Shown: positions 10,904-22,026 of the stretch, in pieces
Layout: each line of letters starts with the position of its first letter
How positions within the stretch are numbered: the stretch's first letter is position 1
Notes under the pieces: generated by a model
Database searches by the model: none
The model's input: only the letters and a program-made list of their open reading frames with translations
Told to the model about the DNA's origin: nothing
Made by a program: the position numbers and the translations under genes
DNA from: Massospora cicadina
Taxonomy: Eukaryota > Entomophthoromycota > Entomophthoromycetes > Entomophthorales > Entomophthoraceae
DNA length: 64,000 nt
Direction of reading: 5' to 3'
Assembly (NCBI GenBank): GCA_022478985.1
Contig: JAKSZP010017326.1
Coordinates: forward strand, 1-64,000

Positions 10904-12785
10904 CCATGTCTTACACAGCCTGTGTTGCTGGGTAATCTTCACAAAACACTGCACCAGCCAGGTATGAGGAACTCAAACTTATCTTAGATGCAGTGCTCAA
11001 AAAACAGGATGAGCTTCTTCAAGAACAAAATGCTGTCATGCACCAGCTTGATAGCACGTTTAGCCAGATGCAAATTTTGGGATAAAAAAACAAGGAACTC
11101 GCCAACGAGTTGGATGATACTACTGAACGGCTGCAGTGTGCAGAGCAGAAATTGACCAGTGCCTCTCAGTCTTCTCACTGGGACAAGGATGACCATCAAG
11201 AGGGGGTATCATATGAGGAAGAATATGACGCTGGTCAGAGCTACTACACCCAGGATGGTAGTACTAGATACAAATAGAGTTGGAGTGCCAATTCCCTCAA
11301 GTAATGGTGGTGCCACCCATGGCAGAAGGTCACACTACCCCTGAAGCGGTGGACATCCCAACTTCCGCTGGTCCAGCTTCTCATTGGGAAACTTCTTTTG
11401 GATCTCAACTCATTACTAAGTATGGTCCAAAAAGCTGTGAACGGGAGGAGGAGGTTAACATCAAGAAACTACCTCCGTTTGATTGAAATGGGAATATCCA
11501 TGGTTTCTTCAAACAGTTTGAATTTGCAGCGGATGGTGCCTCTTATAGACAGAAGGCTAAACTGTTGATATCTGCCTTGGATGTTGGAAGTGCTGATCAA
11601 GTCACCTGTTACCTCCCAAGTAGTTCTGTCACCTTTAAATATGTAAAAGATACTGTGCTTCTCCTGTTTGGGGGTACCTCAAAGATGTCACAGCGGAAAG
11701 CGGAATTCTTAATGATCAAAACTGCTGAAATGAGACTCTCTTGGAGTTTGATGATCGATTTACAATGGAAGCTCACGTGCTGATTGGGGCAGGATACTTA
11801 GCAAAAGCTGACGTGTGCATTGCCATGACCTCCATGGTGAAGCCTTACTGAGAGCTTCACAATGTCATTTTGCCACTTCTGGATGACGACGTTCCTCTAC
11901 TCAAGAGTGTACAGTTTTTGTGTCACATATACCCTTACTTTCCGCTGCCAAGTGGAACAAAAGATTAACGCCACTACTGTACCTTCTTATTCAGGAGAAT
12001 ACTCTCATCTGACTCATGTTCTGATTAGCAACCCTCAACCTTACTATAACTCTGCACCTCATCCTTGGCCAAATTATACTCAACAGTTTGATCAGCGCCC
12101 ATGGGCTGAACACGAAAACCATCAGCAACCTATCTACCAACCAGGACCTAGCTACGCCAAACGTCAATGATCATCTTACTGACCTGGGCCTGGTTATGCC
12201 GAACGCCCCCAAACTTTCTGATCTGGAACCTATTATGACAATCAAGGGCGTGGCTCTTATGAGGTTAACTGCTATGAATGCGTCTGCCCTGGTAACTTGG
12301 TAAAATTCTGCCATAACCGCCGTGTGAACTACATACACTAATATCAATACTATCAGTGAAAAGATGGAGTGGAGTAGAGACAGGACTCTCTACCTTGTGA
12401 TTCCAAACCAAAATGTCCCTTAATTAATAGTAGTATATCCCGCGGAAGTCCCTCAGTACAGTGACGGAATTTTATACCAGGTAGCCATTTGGAGGAGTAA
12501 ATGTAGTAATGCGAGCTCAAGCCAAGGCCGCGGTGGATGGAGAATCCCCAGGACAACCGAGCCATAAGCCTGTCAAATGCTTGATTAAGACAAGCTGGAT
12601 ACTGCCGCAGATGTGCCAAATCTGAAAGGATTAAACGTTGCACTTCCAGTAGATGCCATTGTCGAAGAATATCCTAAAGTTGGTGAGGGGATAATGAGTT
12701 TTCTTGAGAAAAAGAGATCCTGTAAATGTTCACATATTAAAAGTTCAATACTCTTTATTCTGAGTGTACATACTGTGATTTTTTT
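10904..12785 (+). pseudogene. Element B1 gag, degenerate
   Basis: Starts with MSYTACVAG at 10904 and soon meets stops. 10960-11160 encodes a heptad-like helical segment (KKQDELLQEQNAVMHQLDST, then KNKELANELDDTTERLQC). A capsid-like block follows at 11480-11860. A zinc-knuckle relic at about 12262-12303 reads CYECVCPGNLVKFC: the CCHC spacing is kept but His is Asn. Several frameshifts. The family's Gag would package RNA. This copy cannot be translated through. Confidence 0.75.
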
Positions 12786-13212
12786 GTAGCAAAAAATGGA
12801 GTTCACGCTATAGTAGATACTGGTGCTCCAGTCAACATAGTTTCCACTAAGCTCATGGCGAAGTTGAAGTTAAAACCTGATGTGGACCATCAAATGGTGT
12901 ATGGAACTACTGGAGCAGTAAGCACCGTCTCTGAGGGAGCTTACAGTGCACTACCTCTGCATTTTGGGTCTGTTGTCATTGTAGCTCCAGCGATTGTGCT
13001 ACCAAATAGAAAACTATGACTTTCTAATTGGAACCACTTTCCTGCACCATTTTGGGGCTGTCATTAATATGACAGAGGAGACCCTCGCCATTCTGAGACA
13101 GCAGATCCCAATTTACTTCACCTCTAGTGGAATACCAAAGTATCTAGTGCACATGAGCCATATCAATCTTGCATATAGTGATGGAGTGATTCCAGTCGCT
13201 TACATTGACTAA
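12786..13212 (+). pseudogene. Element B1 aspartic protease
   Basis: About 12798-13010 reads AIVDTGAPVNIVSTKLMAKL, with an intact DTGA active-site loop. After a small frameshift the 12994-13212 frame has YDFLIGTTFLHHFGA, the second conserved retropepsin block (usual ILG...L). The active site is the least damaged protease of the window together with that of B2. Confidence 0.88.
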
Positions 13213-13239
13213 AAAGCAAGACTCAGCCCCTTCCCCAGC

Positions 13240-13580
13240 AGATATATGAATATCAATTGATACCTCTCCAAGCTGCAGGGCCCATATCTATTCCCTCTGG
13301 ACATCAAGTTCTAGTGAACACCGAGTTAGAGGTGGAAGTGCCTGTTGGGATATATGGGGAAGTTATTGGGCTCTATTGTCAAACATGGGTTGAGCATCAT
13401 GTGGCTCAAGGTATTATACTTCCAGGCCATGAAGAAATTAAGGTCTTATTAGCAAACCTCCAAAACGAACCAATGCAAATCTGCTGAAACCAAATAGAAG
13501 CATATTTACACTTGACTCCAATAGAAGAGGTCCTTCAGGTTCATGATTTTGGGTCGTTAGACGAATTTGGTCTACCTGTC
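13240..13580 (+). pseudogene. dUTPase-like domain of element B1
   Basis: A single open frame (13257-13487) reads QAAGPISIPSGHQVLVNTEL, then EVEVPVGIYGEVIGLY, then ILPGHEEIKVLLANLQNEP. This follows the trimeric dUTPase core order: IPPG..LV.TG, P.G.YG.I, (motif 2), GVIDPDY.GEI.VLL.N. The motif 2 Arg-Ser-Gly and the motif 3 Asp/Tyr are absent (PGHEEI instead), so it is probably not catalytic. It lies between protease and RT. The same block is in element E (MPGHEEIRVILANLRENP). Fold assignment is by eye and inference. Confidence 0.7.
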
Positions 13581-13599
13581 AAGGCACTAGCTGGCGTAC

Positions 13600-14600
13600 T
13601 GATGGTGGTACCGCGGAGTAATCTAATTTGACTATTGGAAGAGCAAAAAGACCAAGCAATAGCTTTATATCAGAAGTACAAGGGAATTTTTGCTGTTGAC
13701 GATCACAACTTAGGGTGTGCTTGGGGGTGGTCCATCGACTAGATACAGGAGATCATCCCCTTATAAGGTCTCAGCCAATCCTCTGATTGAGGGCAGTGGA
13801 AGGCATTATCAATAATGAAATTGACAAGTTGGTGGAGAAAGGGACGCTAGAACTGTTCAAGGGTCCATGGGCTTCACCCATTCTGATTGTAAAAAAAGGA
13901 CGGCACAAACTTCATAGTAATAGACTACTTGAAACTCAACATTATTACAAAAAAGGACTTGTACCCTTCGCCAAGGATTGATGATGCTTCAGATTGGTTA
14001 GGGGGAGCCTGTTATGTTTCAGCGATGGACTTGATTTCTGGTTACTGGCAAATCAAGCTACCCTCGGCAGAACAGGAAAAATGCGCTGTAGTCACCTCCA
14101 AAGGCCTTTTTCAACCAACTTGGATGCCTCATGGGCTATGCAACGCCCCAGCTACGTTTCAGAAAGCCATGGATACTATTCTTGGTGGCCTGAAGCTGTC
14201 ATGCGTCCTTGTATATCTCGATGATATCAACGTTTTCTCTCAAATCTTTTTGGAGCACCTTGATAATTTAGAAGCAGTATTCAACTGGCTTTCTGAGGCG
14301 AACATAAAAATTAAGCCTAAAAATGTAACTTCTTCAAAGATCAGTTGGAATACTTGGGGTTTGTGGTAGACTCTAAAGGGCTGAAACCACAGCCAGATAA
14401 GGTGGAGGCCATCAGCAAATGCCTACACCTCATAGTAAATGCGACATACAGGTGTTTTTTTGGGAATGGTCAGTTACTACTGGCACTTCATCCCTAACTT
14501 TAGCTGTATTAGGGGGCCACTATTAAAGTTGTTAAAAAAGGATGCTGTGTCTAAATAGATGAAACGTCATCAATACGCTTTTGATACACTTCATACGGCA
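13600..14600 (+). pseudogene. Element B1 reverse transcriptase
   Basis: 13787-13905 gives the RT N-terminal lead (EIDKLVEKGTLELFKGPWAS, then PILIVKK). After a frameshift, 13929-14335 is open: YPSPRIDDASDW, AMDLISGYWQIKL, GLCNAPATFQKAM, and VLVYLDDINVFS with the catalytic YLDD intact (codons at 14214-14225). A further frameshift near 14335 enters the thumb. The longest RT reading in the window. Confidence 0.92.
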
Positions 14601-15010
14601 CTGACCAGTGCACTGGTGCTATGCTATCTGAAATTTGAAAGATAGTTTAGCATTCAGATGGATGCATCCCTTTCCGCGGTTGGGGCAGTACTTTCTCAGA
14701 AAGATGATGAGGGAGAGGAGCATCCTGTATCATACTGTATTCAAAGTCTGAACTGCCATGAGCATAATTATACTGTGACTGAGTGGGAGTGCTTAGCGGT
14801 GATCTACGCGTATAAGCAATTTAGAGTCTACTTGAATGGGGTAAAGTTCAAAGTCATAACAGATCATGCTTCATTACGCTGGATAAAGAACCTCAAAGAA
14901 CCTGAAGGCCGTTTGGTCTGATGGGCTCTTTAGCTGCAGGCTTATGACTTCGAGATCCTTGATTGCCCAGGAGTAAAGCATCAGAACGCTGACTGTTTAA
15001 CTTGAAAACC
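14601..15010 (+). pseudogene. Element B1 RNase H
   Basis: The 14658-14921 frame reads MDASLSAVGAVLSQ (DAS with catalytic Asp), then YTVTEWECLAVIYAYKQF (catalytic Glu), then KVITDHASLRWIKNL (catalytic Asp). The C-terminal YDFEILDCPGVKHQNADCL follows after one stop. Typical Gypsy RNase H layout. Confidence 0.92.
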
Positions 15011-15624
15011 GACTGTTGCCACAATGGCAGACATCAGTGACATGATGTACAATAAGATGCTTAGCGGAAACTTAAATGAAGAACTGTCCTAAGTGATCAA
15101 AGCATTAAATGAGATGCGAAAAAATACCTTCCAATGGAATAAGGAACAGTACAAGCAGATTGGCAACTCTATGGTAAATTTTCCGCGACCCTCAGCATGG
15201 CTTGGAATTATTATGAGCGCCCACAAGGCATTCAGACATGGTGGGGTGTGCAAGACATTGGAGTTGTTGCACCCTCAGTTTTATTGGTAAAGCATGAGCT
15301 TCTATGTGCTTAAGACTATTTCTTGTTGCCATCAGTGCCAAGTAGAGAAGCCATTCCGCTGTAAGACTTCATACTGGGTAGTGAAACCACATTTTGCTTG
15401 GCACATGGTTTCCCTTGACGTCATTGGTCCCTTTACAACAGGATCCAACCAGTTTAAGTGCATTCTTGTGGCTATTGACCACTTGACCCAGTGGGTAAAG
15501 TGAGGGTGATACAGAATTTGGGGGCGGTTACAGTGGCCAAGTTTGTGATGTGATGCATTATTCAGTGACACAGCTGCCCTCAGTCTATTCTCACTGATAA
15601 TGGAACCAACTTCACCTCACACAT
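15011..15624 (+). pseudogene. Element B1 integrase, N-terminal part
   Basis: The H2C2 zinc-binding region reads HKAFRHGGVCKTLELLHPQF (15212-) and, after a stop, CCHQCQVEK. The core has SLDVIGPFTTGSNQF (first Asp) and ILVAIDHLTQWVK, and at about 15588 LTDNGTNFTSHIV (second Asp). The gene is interrupted at CACAT (15620-15624) by a solo LTR. Confidence 0.9.
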
Positions 15625-16366
15625 TGTTGGACATTTGTCTTTTCAGATGAAAAAGAAGAATGTTTTAGGTTGAATTCAGCCAAAAAGGGGAAATGTCAGC
15701 CATTTGCAATATTCTAATGTTGTTAAGAATAATTTTAATAATAATATTGATAGAATCGGCCAAAAACCCTGGCCAATTCACGTGGAACCCCATTAATTGG
15801 GGAAACACCATTTTGCAATCTTCATGGGCAATAACCAAAACATCAACTAATCGAATTACCCCAAACACCTGATGACCCTTGGGGTGACTAATGGAAAGCA
15901 CTCCCCCACTCACCTCCAAGTCCTTCAACCCACCCATGTGGGGACCCCCCATTTATAGGGCTGGTAAGTGTACCCCAAGGCGAAGAAAATTTCACAAATG
16001 GGGATTGGCTGAAGTTCATATGATCATTACCTAATGGGTATGTTCTAGCCAATCATAATTCCTTCTTTTGTTCCTTTAATGTAAAGTGAATATCTTAAGT
16101 TCCCATATGCTATTCCCCAATATTACCTAATTCAGAACTAAGCTACACTATTCTGAACATATCCTTGAATTCCCCTCGATCCTCAAAACAATTTAGATAC
16201 TGACCAGTCAAGTCTCAAGGGGTATCATTTTTCTCTCTTTCCGTTTTTACTAATAAAAATCTCTAAAAATACAAGTTTTTTATTAGTTTATATTTATTAA
16301 AGTTATTATTTTTGTGGGATCTAGCGGCGTTAGCACCAGCGAGCACTAACCAGCTGGATTCCTACA
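15625..16366 (+). mobile_element. Solo LTR, family I (copy 1), in B1 integrase
   Basis: 742 bp from TGTTGGACATTTG to GGATTCCTACA, with a perfect TSD CACAT at 15620-15624 and 16367-16371. It aligns over its whole length with 33238-33983. A TTTATAGGG box (about 15951) and AATAAAAATCTCTAAAAATA (about 16252) support plus orientation. No internal region, so it is a solo LTR left by LTR-LTR recombination. Confidence 0.9.
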
Positions 16367-17135
16367 CACATCCTCCCCAAACTGAACGAGCTTATGGGAA
16401 TCCATGGGGTTCTGATGACTTCATACCACCCCAAATCCAATGGAATGGTCAAAGGGGCTGTAACCATAATTGAACACATGTGGAGGAAGGGGTCCGAGTT
16501 GATGAGCCAGACTGGGAACCAGGAGGAGACCAACTCCAAACATGGCCCATTGTCAATATGGAACAGTCTGTCCAGGTAGCACCAGTAGTGAATGGGACTT
16601 TTGGTGAATATACTACGAAAGTTAGTAATATACTGACCTTCCAATTGGAGCTCCCTCCTTTCCACTGCCATGTTTACCTGTAACATTAGTTATCATTCTG
16701 CCGTGGGGAAGAGCCCCTTCCAAATACTATACAACCAACACCTGGCTCTTCCAGCGTTACTTTATTCTAGTGTAGAAGTCAGAGGCAGAATGGAACCACA
16801 TCGCTATTTGACTAACCTGGCGAACACTATGATCAAATTGCAAACCAAAGCATAATCCTTAAGCTTATCCAAGAAGATCAGGAATCAGGCTGACAATCAG
16901 GTACGTCATAGCAGGTTGGCGCAGTTCAAAGAAGATGTGTGGTTCTTTTCCATGACCAACATGGGTTTTGGCGGAAACACAAGCTGGCCTGTATTTGGAT
17001 TGGTCCATTCAAAGCTATAGAGAAAACTGGGGTTGACACATATACCATCAGGGACCCCACAAGTGGTCAGATCATTAACTGAGAGCATGAAAAGTTCCTT
17101 CAACCATACAAGCAATAGGAGCCTTATTGTCCAGT
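16367..17135 (+). pseudogene. Element B1 integrase, C-terminal part
   Basis: Continues the core: ELMGIHGVLMTSYHPKSNGM followed by VKGAVTIIEHMWRK. The catalytic Glu (usual G.VER) is Lys here. 16670-16855 reads SYHSAVGKSPFQILYNQHLA (usual HS.TG.SPF..LYG). The C-terminal domain near 17000-17120 reads AIEKTGVDTYTIRDPTSGQI, then HEKFLQPYKQ. No chromodomain. Confidence 0.88.
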
Positions 17136-17136
17136 C

Positions 17137-17146
17137 AAGGAGGGGG
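17137..17146 (+). promoter_or_regulatory. Polypurine tract of B1
   Basis: AAGGAGGGGG lies three bases before the 3' LTR start (TGTTGC at 17150), the usual plus-strand primer position. Confidence 0.75.
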
Positions 17147-17149
17147 TAA

Positions 17150-17712
17150 TGTTGCAATTCCAATATGACTGGATGATAATCTTGAGACAGCTAGGGCGGA
17201 TTGAGAAGAATCTGCAAAATGTGATATCAGTTACAATTATTTGAGTGCCTCAAGATGAGGCAATATTGGGATATAATGGGTAATTATTGAATCGCCTCTA
17301 AATAAGGCAATAAGGCAATTAGGTTATGTTGACATTTGACAAATATGAATCAAATCGCCTACAATTAGGGTGATAGAGAGCTAGAGAATAACAGGATGAA
17401 TTTGAGGAGAATTGGTGGAGTAGAATAGCCCAAGCTATGAGGGCAGTATCATCGAAGTCCCTATATATAAGTGAGATGGGCGATTGAGATAAGTTAAGCT
17501 GTTAATAGTAGAGAGAGTGGAACAGCGAAAGATCGCTATATTTATTAAAAATAAATAAAAGAGTCATTGGGGCGATTGCTCCTAATTTTTAGAATATTTT
17601 TCAAGTGTGTCTGAAGGAATGATGATACCCACATCATCTGTCTGTTGTTCAGTGGGTTCAACCTGTATAAACAATATGGCAGATCCCAACGATACCATCC
17701 AATTTTATAACA
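17150..17712 (+). repeat. 3' LTR of element B1
   Basis: 563 bp, same ends and length as the 5' copy, directly followed by GTGCT, the target duplication, and then by element C RNase H coding sequence. Confidence 0.94.
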
Positions 17713-17717
17713 GTGCT

Positions 17718-18120
17718 TTTATTGCCACCATCCTCAAGCACATGGACCCCTCCAAAATCTACATCATAGCATTGATATATCATCCGCTGCAGTGAGGGCT
17801 GTCCTAATCAAAGATTTGACAAGTTAGAACATCCCATTGCATACCTTTCCTGAAAGTTTTCCTCCACAGAGCAATCCTGGGCCATCTATGACAAGGAGTT
17901 GGTAGCCGTGGTGCGAGCCTTAACCCACTGGCAGTATCTCTTTCAGGGTGCACAACACGGTTTGAATGTGAGGATGAACAACCAAGTTCTTCTATATTTC
18001 TGCAAGCTTCAGAAGTTGGCGCACTAGCAGGCTCAGACCTACTGCAACCTGTGCAGCTTTAATTTCAAATATTTTTTGTAAAAAGGGAGCGCTGAATGTG
18101 CTTCCCAACCTTTTGAGTTA
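17718..18120 (+). pseudogene. Element C RNase H, 3' of the B1 insertion
   Basis: Readings include LEHPIAYLS and FSSTEQSWAIYDKELVAVVR (17850-17925), then ALTHWQYLFQGAQHGLNV and a DH-equivalent NNQVLLYFCKLQKL. This is the Gypsy RNase H middle and C-terminus, in frame with the part lost at 10277. Ends near CNLCSFNFKYFL. Confidence 0.85.
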
Positions 18121-19184
18121 AAATCCTGCACCATTTTACATTGGGATTAGATGAGGCCGACCTCAAAAAAATTACTCTGTCAACTTAATTTTTTGGCCAT
18201 CGCCCCCTTGTCTCAGTAGCAGGTTTAGGTCTCGATGCGCCCTTGGTCTTGAGGGTTCTAGTGCCCAGATGGCATGCGCAGAAGGATTGGAAATTATGGA
18301 GTGGCTATCACTTTTAACTCTCAAGCATTCACTATATTCTCTGGATGAGGAGCTTATCCAGTTTAGTTCATGCCTGAGGGTTCCACCTCTCCTCAGGGAT
18401 AAAGTCAACTGAGCCCATCATGATCCCCCTGAAGTTGGCCATCCAGGGAAAAAATACATCAGTTTAGTTAAATGTACTTTCAACTGGCCAGGTCTGTCAA
18501 AGGATATTTCAGCATGGATCACTCACTTCATAACATGAGCATGGGCCAAATATAAATGATTGGGTAAAGCGGTCTCTTTCCCCTCTGCAGCAGGCGAAAG
18601 GGCCATGGATGTCCAGGTCCGTGGACTTCATTGTCAAGCTGACAAGCTTAAATGGGTCTACAGTGGTCATGGTGGTTGTAAGCTGCTTCACTACATTTTC
18701 CCTTTTTATCCCTTGCTAATATGCTATCACCTACGAGGAGAATGCCCATCTGTTCATGAAGCACATTTCTTCCATGTTTGATCTACCACAGGAAATCATC
18801 AGTGACAGTGGTACCCAATTTATGGTACAATTTTGGAACGAACTCTTAGAAATTTTAAAAATTACGCCATGTCACTCTACCACGTACATCCTCAGTCAGA
18901 TGGCCAAACTGAGCGTTTCAACCAAATGTGGAACAATACCTTAGGCTTTATGCCACAGACGCTCAGGATATCTGGGCAGATGATATTCCACTTTCCCAGT
19001 TTGTGTATAGTAATGGGACTAAATGCATCCACAGGCTTCTCCCCTTATGAAGCCACCTTGGGGTATAACATGTCATTTTCAGTGGGTCCATGAATTTGAC
19101 CAGAGGTGCCAGCTGCAACTGACCATGCTCAGCAAATTTGTGCCACGAAGTCCTTGGTCTGCTTGACCCTGGCCAAGGCCATGT
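18121..19184 (+). pseudogene. Element C integrase core
   Basis: After a stop-rich spacer and zinc-binding relic, SVDFIVKLTSLNGSTVVMVV (about 18616) holds the first Asp. FMKHISSMFDLPQEIISDSG then TQFMVQFWNEL (18755-) holds the second. SDGQTERFNQMWNNTLGF (about 18895) holds the Glu. LNASTGFSPYEATLGYNMSF closes the core at 19020-19085. All three catalytic residues remain but the frame shifts repeatedly. B2 cuts the gene at GTGAC. Confidence 0.88.
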
Positions 19185-19189
19185 GTGAC

Positions 19190-19531
19190 TGTCAGGATTT
19201 CACCAGATTCACATATCCTCGAGAATTCCACCCCATCGATTCCCCTGGCATTATCAGAAGGAGAGAGCAATATATCTCAATCTATCAAAATTAATGATCA
19301 ATCTCATCCCAATCAGTTGATTGATGATTTGATCGCACAGAGATTAATTCGCTCTGATAGATTACAAGCTGCTATAGAGCCTATAAATATCCCCTCTTTT
19401 TCGATAATAAAATTTAAGTCAAATTATAACCTGTATTTTTGGTTAAATTCTTCACCTATTTTGGAGAATCCGCTCAATATAACTTTGAGAGAAAACCTGC
19501 CCCATTAGAAGTGTAATTCAAAACTTCCAGA
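19190..19531 (+). repeat. 5' LTR of element B2
   Basis: 342 bp. A CCTATAAATATCCCC box near 19380 and AATAAAATTTAAG near 19405 give plus orientation. The reading frame 19185-19508 is an accident of the LTR. Confidence 0.93.
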
Positions 19532-19532
19532 C

Positions 19533-19550
19533 TGGTGCTCACTACAGGGG
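19533..19550 (+). promoter_or_regulatory. Primer-binding site of B2
   Basis: TGGTGCTCACTACAGGGG, one base after the LTR. The cleanest copy of the PBS shared by B1, E and F. Confidence 0.82.
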
Positions 19551-19569
19551 CACTCTGAGTTATGCACCT

Positions 19570-20346
19570 ATGGAAACGTCAATCACTACCATGGATTATC
19601 ATTTTTTGCCTGAAGAAGCTCATTACCATGAGCAAGGCCGCATATTACGATGGGTTTTTTTATCTGAAAACCAAATCCCAAGGTTACCCTCCATGTTGGA
19701 ATTTCATGCCAACTTGGAATTTTATGGTCCTAGCTTAAGCTTTACCTCAGATTTTCAAATACTACCTGAGGTCTTATGAAATATTATTAATTAACTGCTT
19801 GAAGGTGCTTTAATCTCTGGAATCCATGCTACCTGATCTCAATCTAATGCTGTACCCTTTATCAGCAGGAAGTGTTGCAATCCTCCCAAATGCCTGGAAT
19901 TGGCCCTGAGCAATACTTGCACCAGCTCGTTAACCCAACCTTATACCATTTATTACCCATAGTGGGAATGCACCATCAAGGGATGCCCAATTTACTAGAA
20001 GGACTTCAATCCTTGAATGATCATGTTTCTAAATTTTTCAAGTATGCCTCCAATTTAGCCAATATAATCATGAGGCCATTATTAGTAATTGGACCCTTCT
20101 CAATGAAATCCATCAACAGCATATTCAGCTCGATATTGGGATGTCTGGGTTTGTTGATGATCAGTTCACAAAGTGAGTTCAGGAACTTTAGAGAGAATTG
20201 AGAGAGGGTCTTTCCCAACTCTCTGAGCATAATCAATTAATGGAGGCGGAAGTTAGAACCCATCTCATTCAATTGGAACAGCTGTACTCAGGGATTCAGT
20301 TCCAGGTCAATGAGGTAGAGAAAGCCTCAGGATCTATGAGTACCCA
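19570..20346 (+). pseudogene. Element B2 Gag, N-terminal part
   Basis: Frames at 19570-19779 and 19872-20201, then 20198-20346, follow one another with frameshifts. The last reads ERIERGLSQLSEHNQLMEAE then VRTHLIQLEQLYSGIQFQVN, a strongly helical, heptad-like segment directly before the collagen-like block. I recognise no MA or CA fold here by sequence. It is Gag by position after the LTR and PBS. Confidence 0.65.
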
Positions 20347-20508
20347 GGGGTTAAAGGACCTTGTGGGCCACCTGGGGGTGTAGGACCACGTGGACCACCC
20401 GGTGCTGATGGACCTCAAGGACCTCCCAGGAATGTAGGGCCTCAGGGGCCACCAGGCGTGGAAGGACCTCGGGGGCCTCTGGGTGCTAATGGGCATTACA
20501 GATCCCTT
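20347..20508 (+). pseudogene. Collagen-like Gly-X-Y block in B2 Gag
   Basis: In frame 20347 the reading gives about 16 consecutive Gly-X-Y triplets: [18 protein letters not shown], then [30 protein letters not shown]. Only one triplet lost its Gly (RNV, a GGN to AGG type change). Pro is frequent at X and Y. The block ends with HYRSL and a TGA at 20509. It is one base out of frame with the helical segment upstream (which reaches a stop at 20381) and with the helical segment downstream, so at least two frameshifts have accumulated. A trimeric stalk within Gag is the natural reading; function is inference. Confidence 0.85.
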
Positions 20509-21290
20509 TGACAAATTGACTCTCTCTTAAGTATAATGGATTGCTTGCATGAACAATTTTGTAAGTTGGCCAAGGAATGTAACTTAACCCCCGATGGGGT
20601 ACCAATCAATCCCCTCTTGTCACTACATTCTTTATCTAATGAGTTAGTCAATTTGGGTAAATGGGCAAAGTACACCGATATCCTGCTCCATGCTTGTGAA
20701 TCTAAAGGAGAAATGCTCCAAGCGAAGATTGAGGCGCTGGAACTCAAGTTTAATGCCTAACAAGAACAAATCTTTGAGCTATCTCGCCGATTAGATTAGA
20801 AAGTGGGGCTTTCTGAGCTGAACCATCAAATTAGTGAAATTTGTACTGAAGCTGCTGGTCCTTATCCTCATTTTTCTTCTCAAGCGTCAGACTCCATTTC
20901 GTATGTGTCCAGTCAATCTGAACCAACTGGAGTACATGTTTTGATCTCTAATGCCCTCATGAGTTCCAAACTGGTATTCAAAGACAAGTACTCCCAGGGG
21001 AAGGCAGAATTATCTCTTTCCTCTATCTTTATGAAAAGGCGCTAAGTGAGGCTACAGATCACCAAAAAATGGATTATTTGCCAAATTGCCTTACTCGTTT
21101 GGCTCAAAATATCATGATACCTCACTTGATGACTTGTTCTACTTGGTCTCAGGTGAAGGAAGCGCTAATCAAAGAATTCGGGAGTGAGAAAACTTTATCC
21201 TCTCAAAAACAGGCTTTTATGGGTATACAGCCCCATCAAAAAGATACCATCAAAGACTTTGCTCATCAGTTCTATAAGGAAGCTCAGACT
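20509..21290 (+). pseudogene. Element B2 Gag, helical and capsid-like part
   Basis: 20536-20805 reads LHEQFCKLAKECNLTPDGVP, then AKIEALELKFNA, QEQIFELSRRLD and VGLSELNHQISEI, a second helical segment after the collagen block. 21069-21290 reads MDYLPNCLTRLAQNIMIPHL, WSQVKEALIKEFGSEKTL, SSQKQAFMGIQPHQKDTIKD and FAHQFYKEAQTL. This is a Gypsy retrotransposon-Gag capsid block, matched by element F (KELIEEFGLTQAYAEKQAFM) and element E. Interrupted at CTAGT by element M. Confidence 0.85.
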
Positions 21291-21295
21291 CTAGT

Positions 21296-22026
21296 TGTAA
21301 TGATTTCAATCGCACATGAATCCCATAAGGTTGGGAATTATGAGATTTGTGTGTGTCAATAGTTGCAATTCCATTATTCCGAGTAAGATTTTCCTATTCA
21401 GGTCAATAATGGAATAAATTTAAATAAATCAGTTCTCCTAATTGGTTGTTCATTCTGAGGCTCCCTCCATTTCTCCACCAAGTTGCCTGGTTGCCATCAA
21501 TTTGGGAGGCTTTTGCGCCCCTCATTACCCACAATTCTTCTAGCCTTTTTTGGAAGTATTTCAAAGCAAGTTCAAGCCCCGATGGGCCCTCACTTTGGAA
21601 TTCTATTCCAACTTCGAATCACCTCTTCCAATAAAGGTTGCTTTTTGCTAATTCATTTTATTTAAATTTAATTTATTTAACGCGAGTTTTGGGCCAGCAG
21701 ATGGCGGTGCTCCAGGGAAAGGGGGTGGATGTGCAGGCTCCTTTTTTGGGGAGGTCTTGTCCTGGTTGGCGGAGCCAGAGTGGCCCAATGTGACAGAGGC
21801 CAGTTGGCCGCACCTCAGCCCGTTGACCCCATGAGCAGATAGAGGTTTTGGGAGGGACCTCTGCCCAGGGTCTGAGGCGACAGAGGCCAGTGCACCGCAC
21901 CTTGGCACAGAGTGCCTGGCAAGGCCATCCAATTGAAAAGGACCAATTGGAGTTGTTTTGGCCATATTTAGGGGTGAGTGGTGTAGGGCTAGTGGCGGAC
22001 TGGGCCTTGGGAGCCCAGTCTTGACA
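21296..22026 (+). repeat. Left LTR of element M
   Basis: Ends GGGAGCCCAGTCTTGACA. About 90 percent or more identical by eye to 22387-23118. Minus-strand open frames of 105 and 122 codons (21648-22041) recur in the second copy simply because the LTRs are duplicates. No recognised domain. Confidence 0.87.

Larger units (their letters stand above)
10278..17712 (+). mobile_element. Element B1: Ty3/Gypsy retrotransposon with dUTPase-like domain
   Basis: Two 563-bp LTRs (10278-10840 and 17150-17712) start TGTTGCAATTC and end TTTTATAACA. Perfect TSD GTGCT at 10273-10277 and 17713-17717. Total 7435 bp including a 742-bp solo LTR with its own TSD. It interrupts the RNase H region of element C. By eye the two LTRs differ at roughly one base in ten over their first 120 bp. 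Internal order: gag with coiled coil and CCHC-like knuckle, protease, dUTPase-like, RT, RNase H, integrase. No chromodomain: the polypurine tract follows the integrase end at once. Confidence 0.95.

Noticed and set aside
20296..20514. Minus-strand 72-codon frame over the collagen-like block.
   Set aside because: Shadow of the Gly-X-Y codons (GGN CCN), whose reverse complement is rich in Trp, Arg, Ser and Pro codons.
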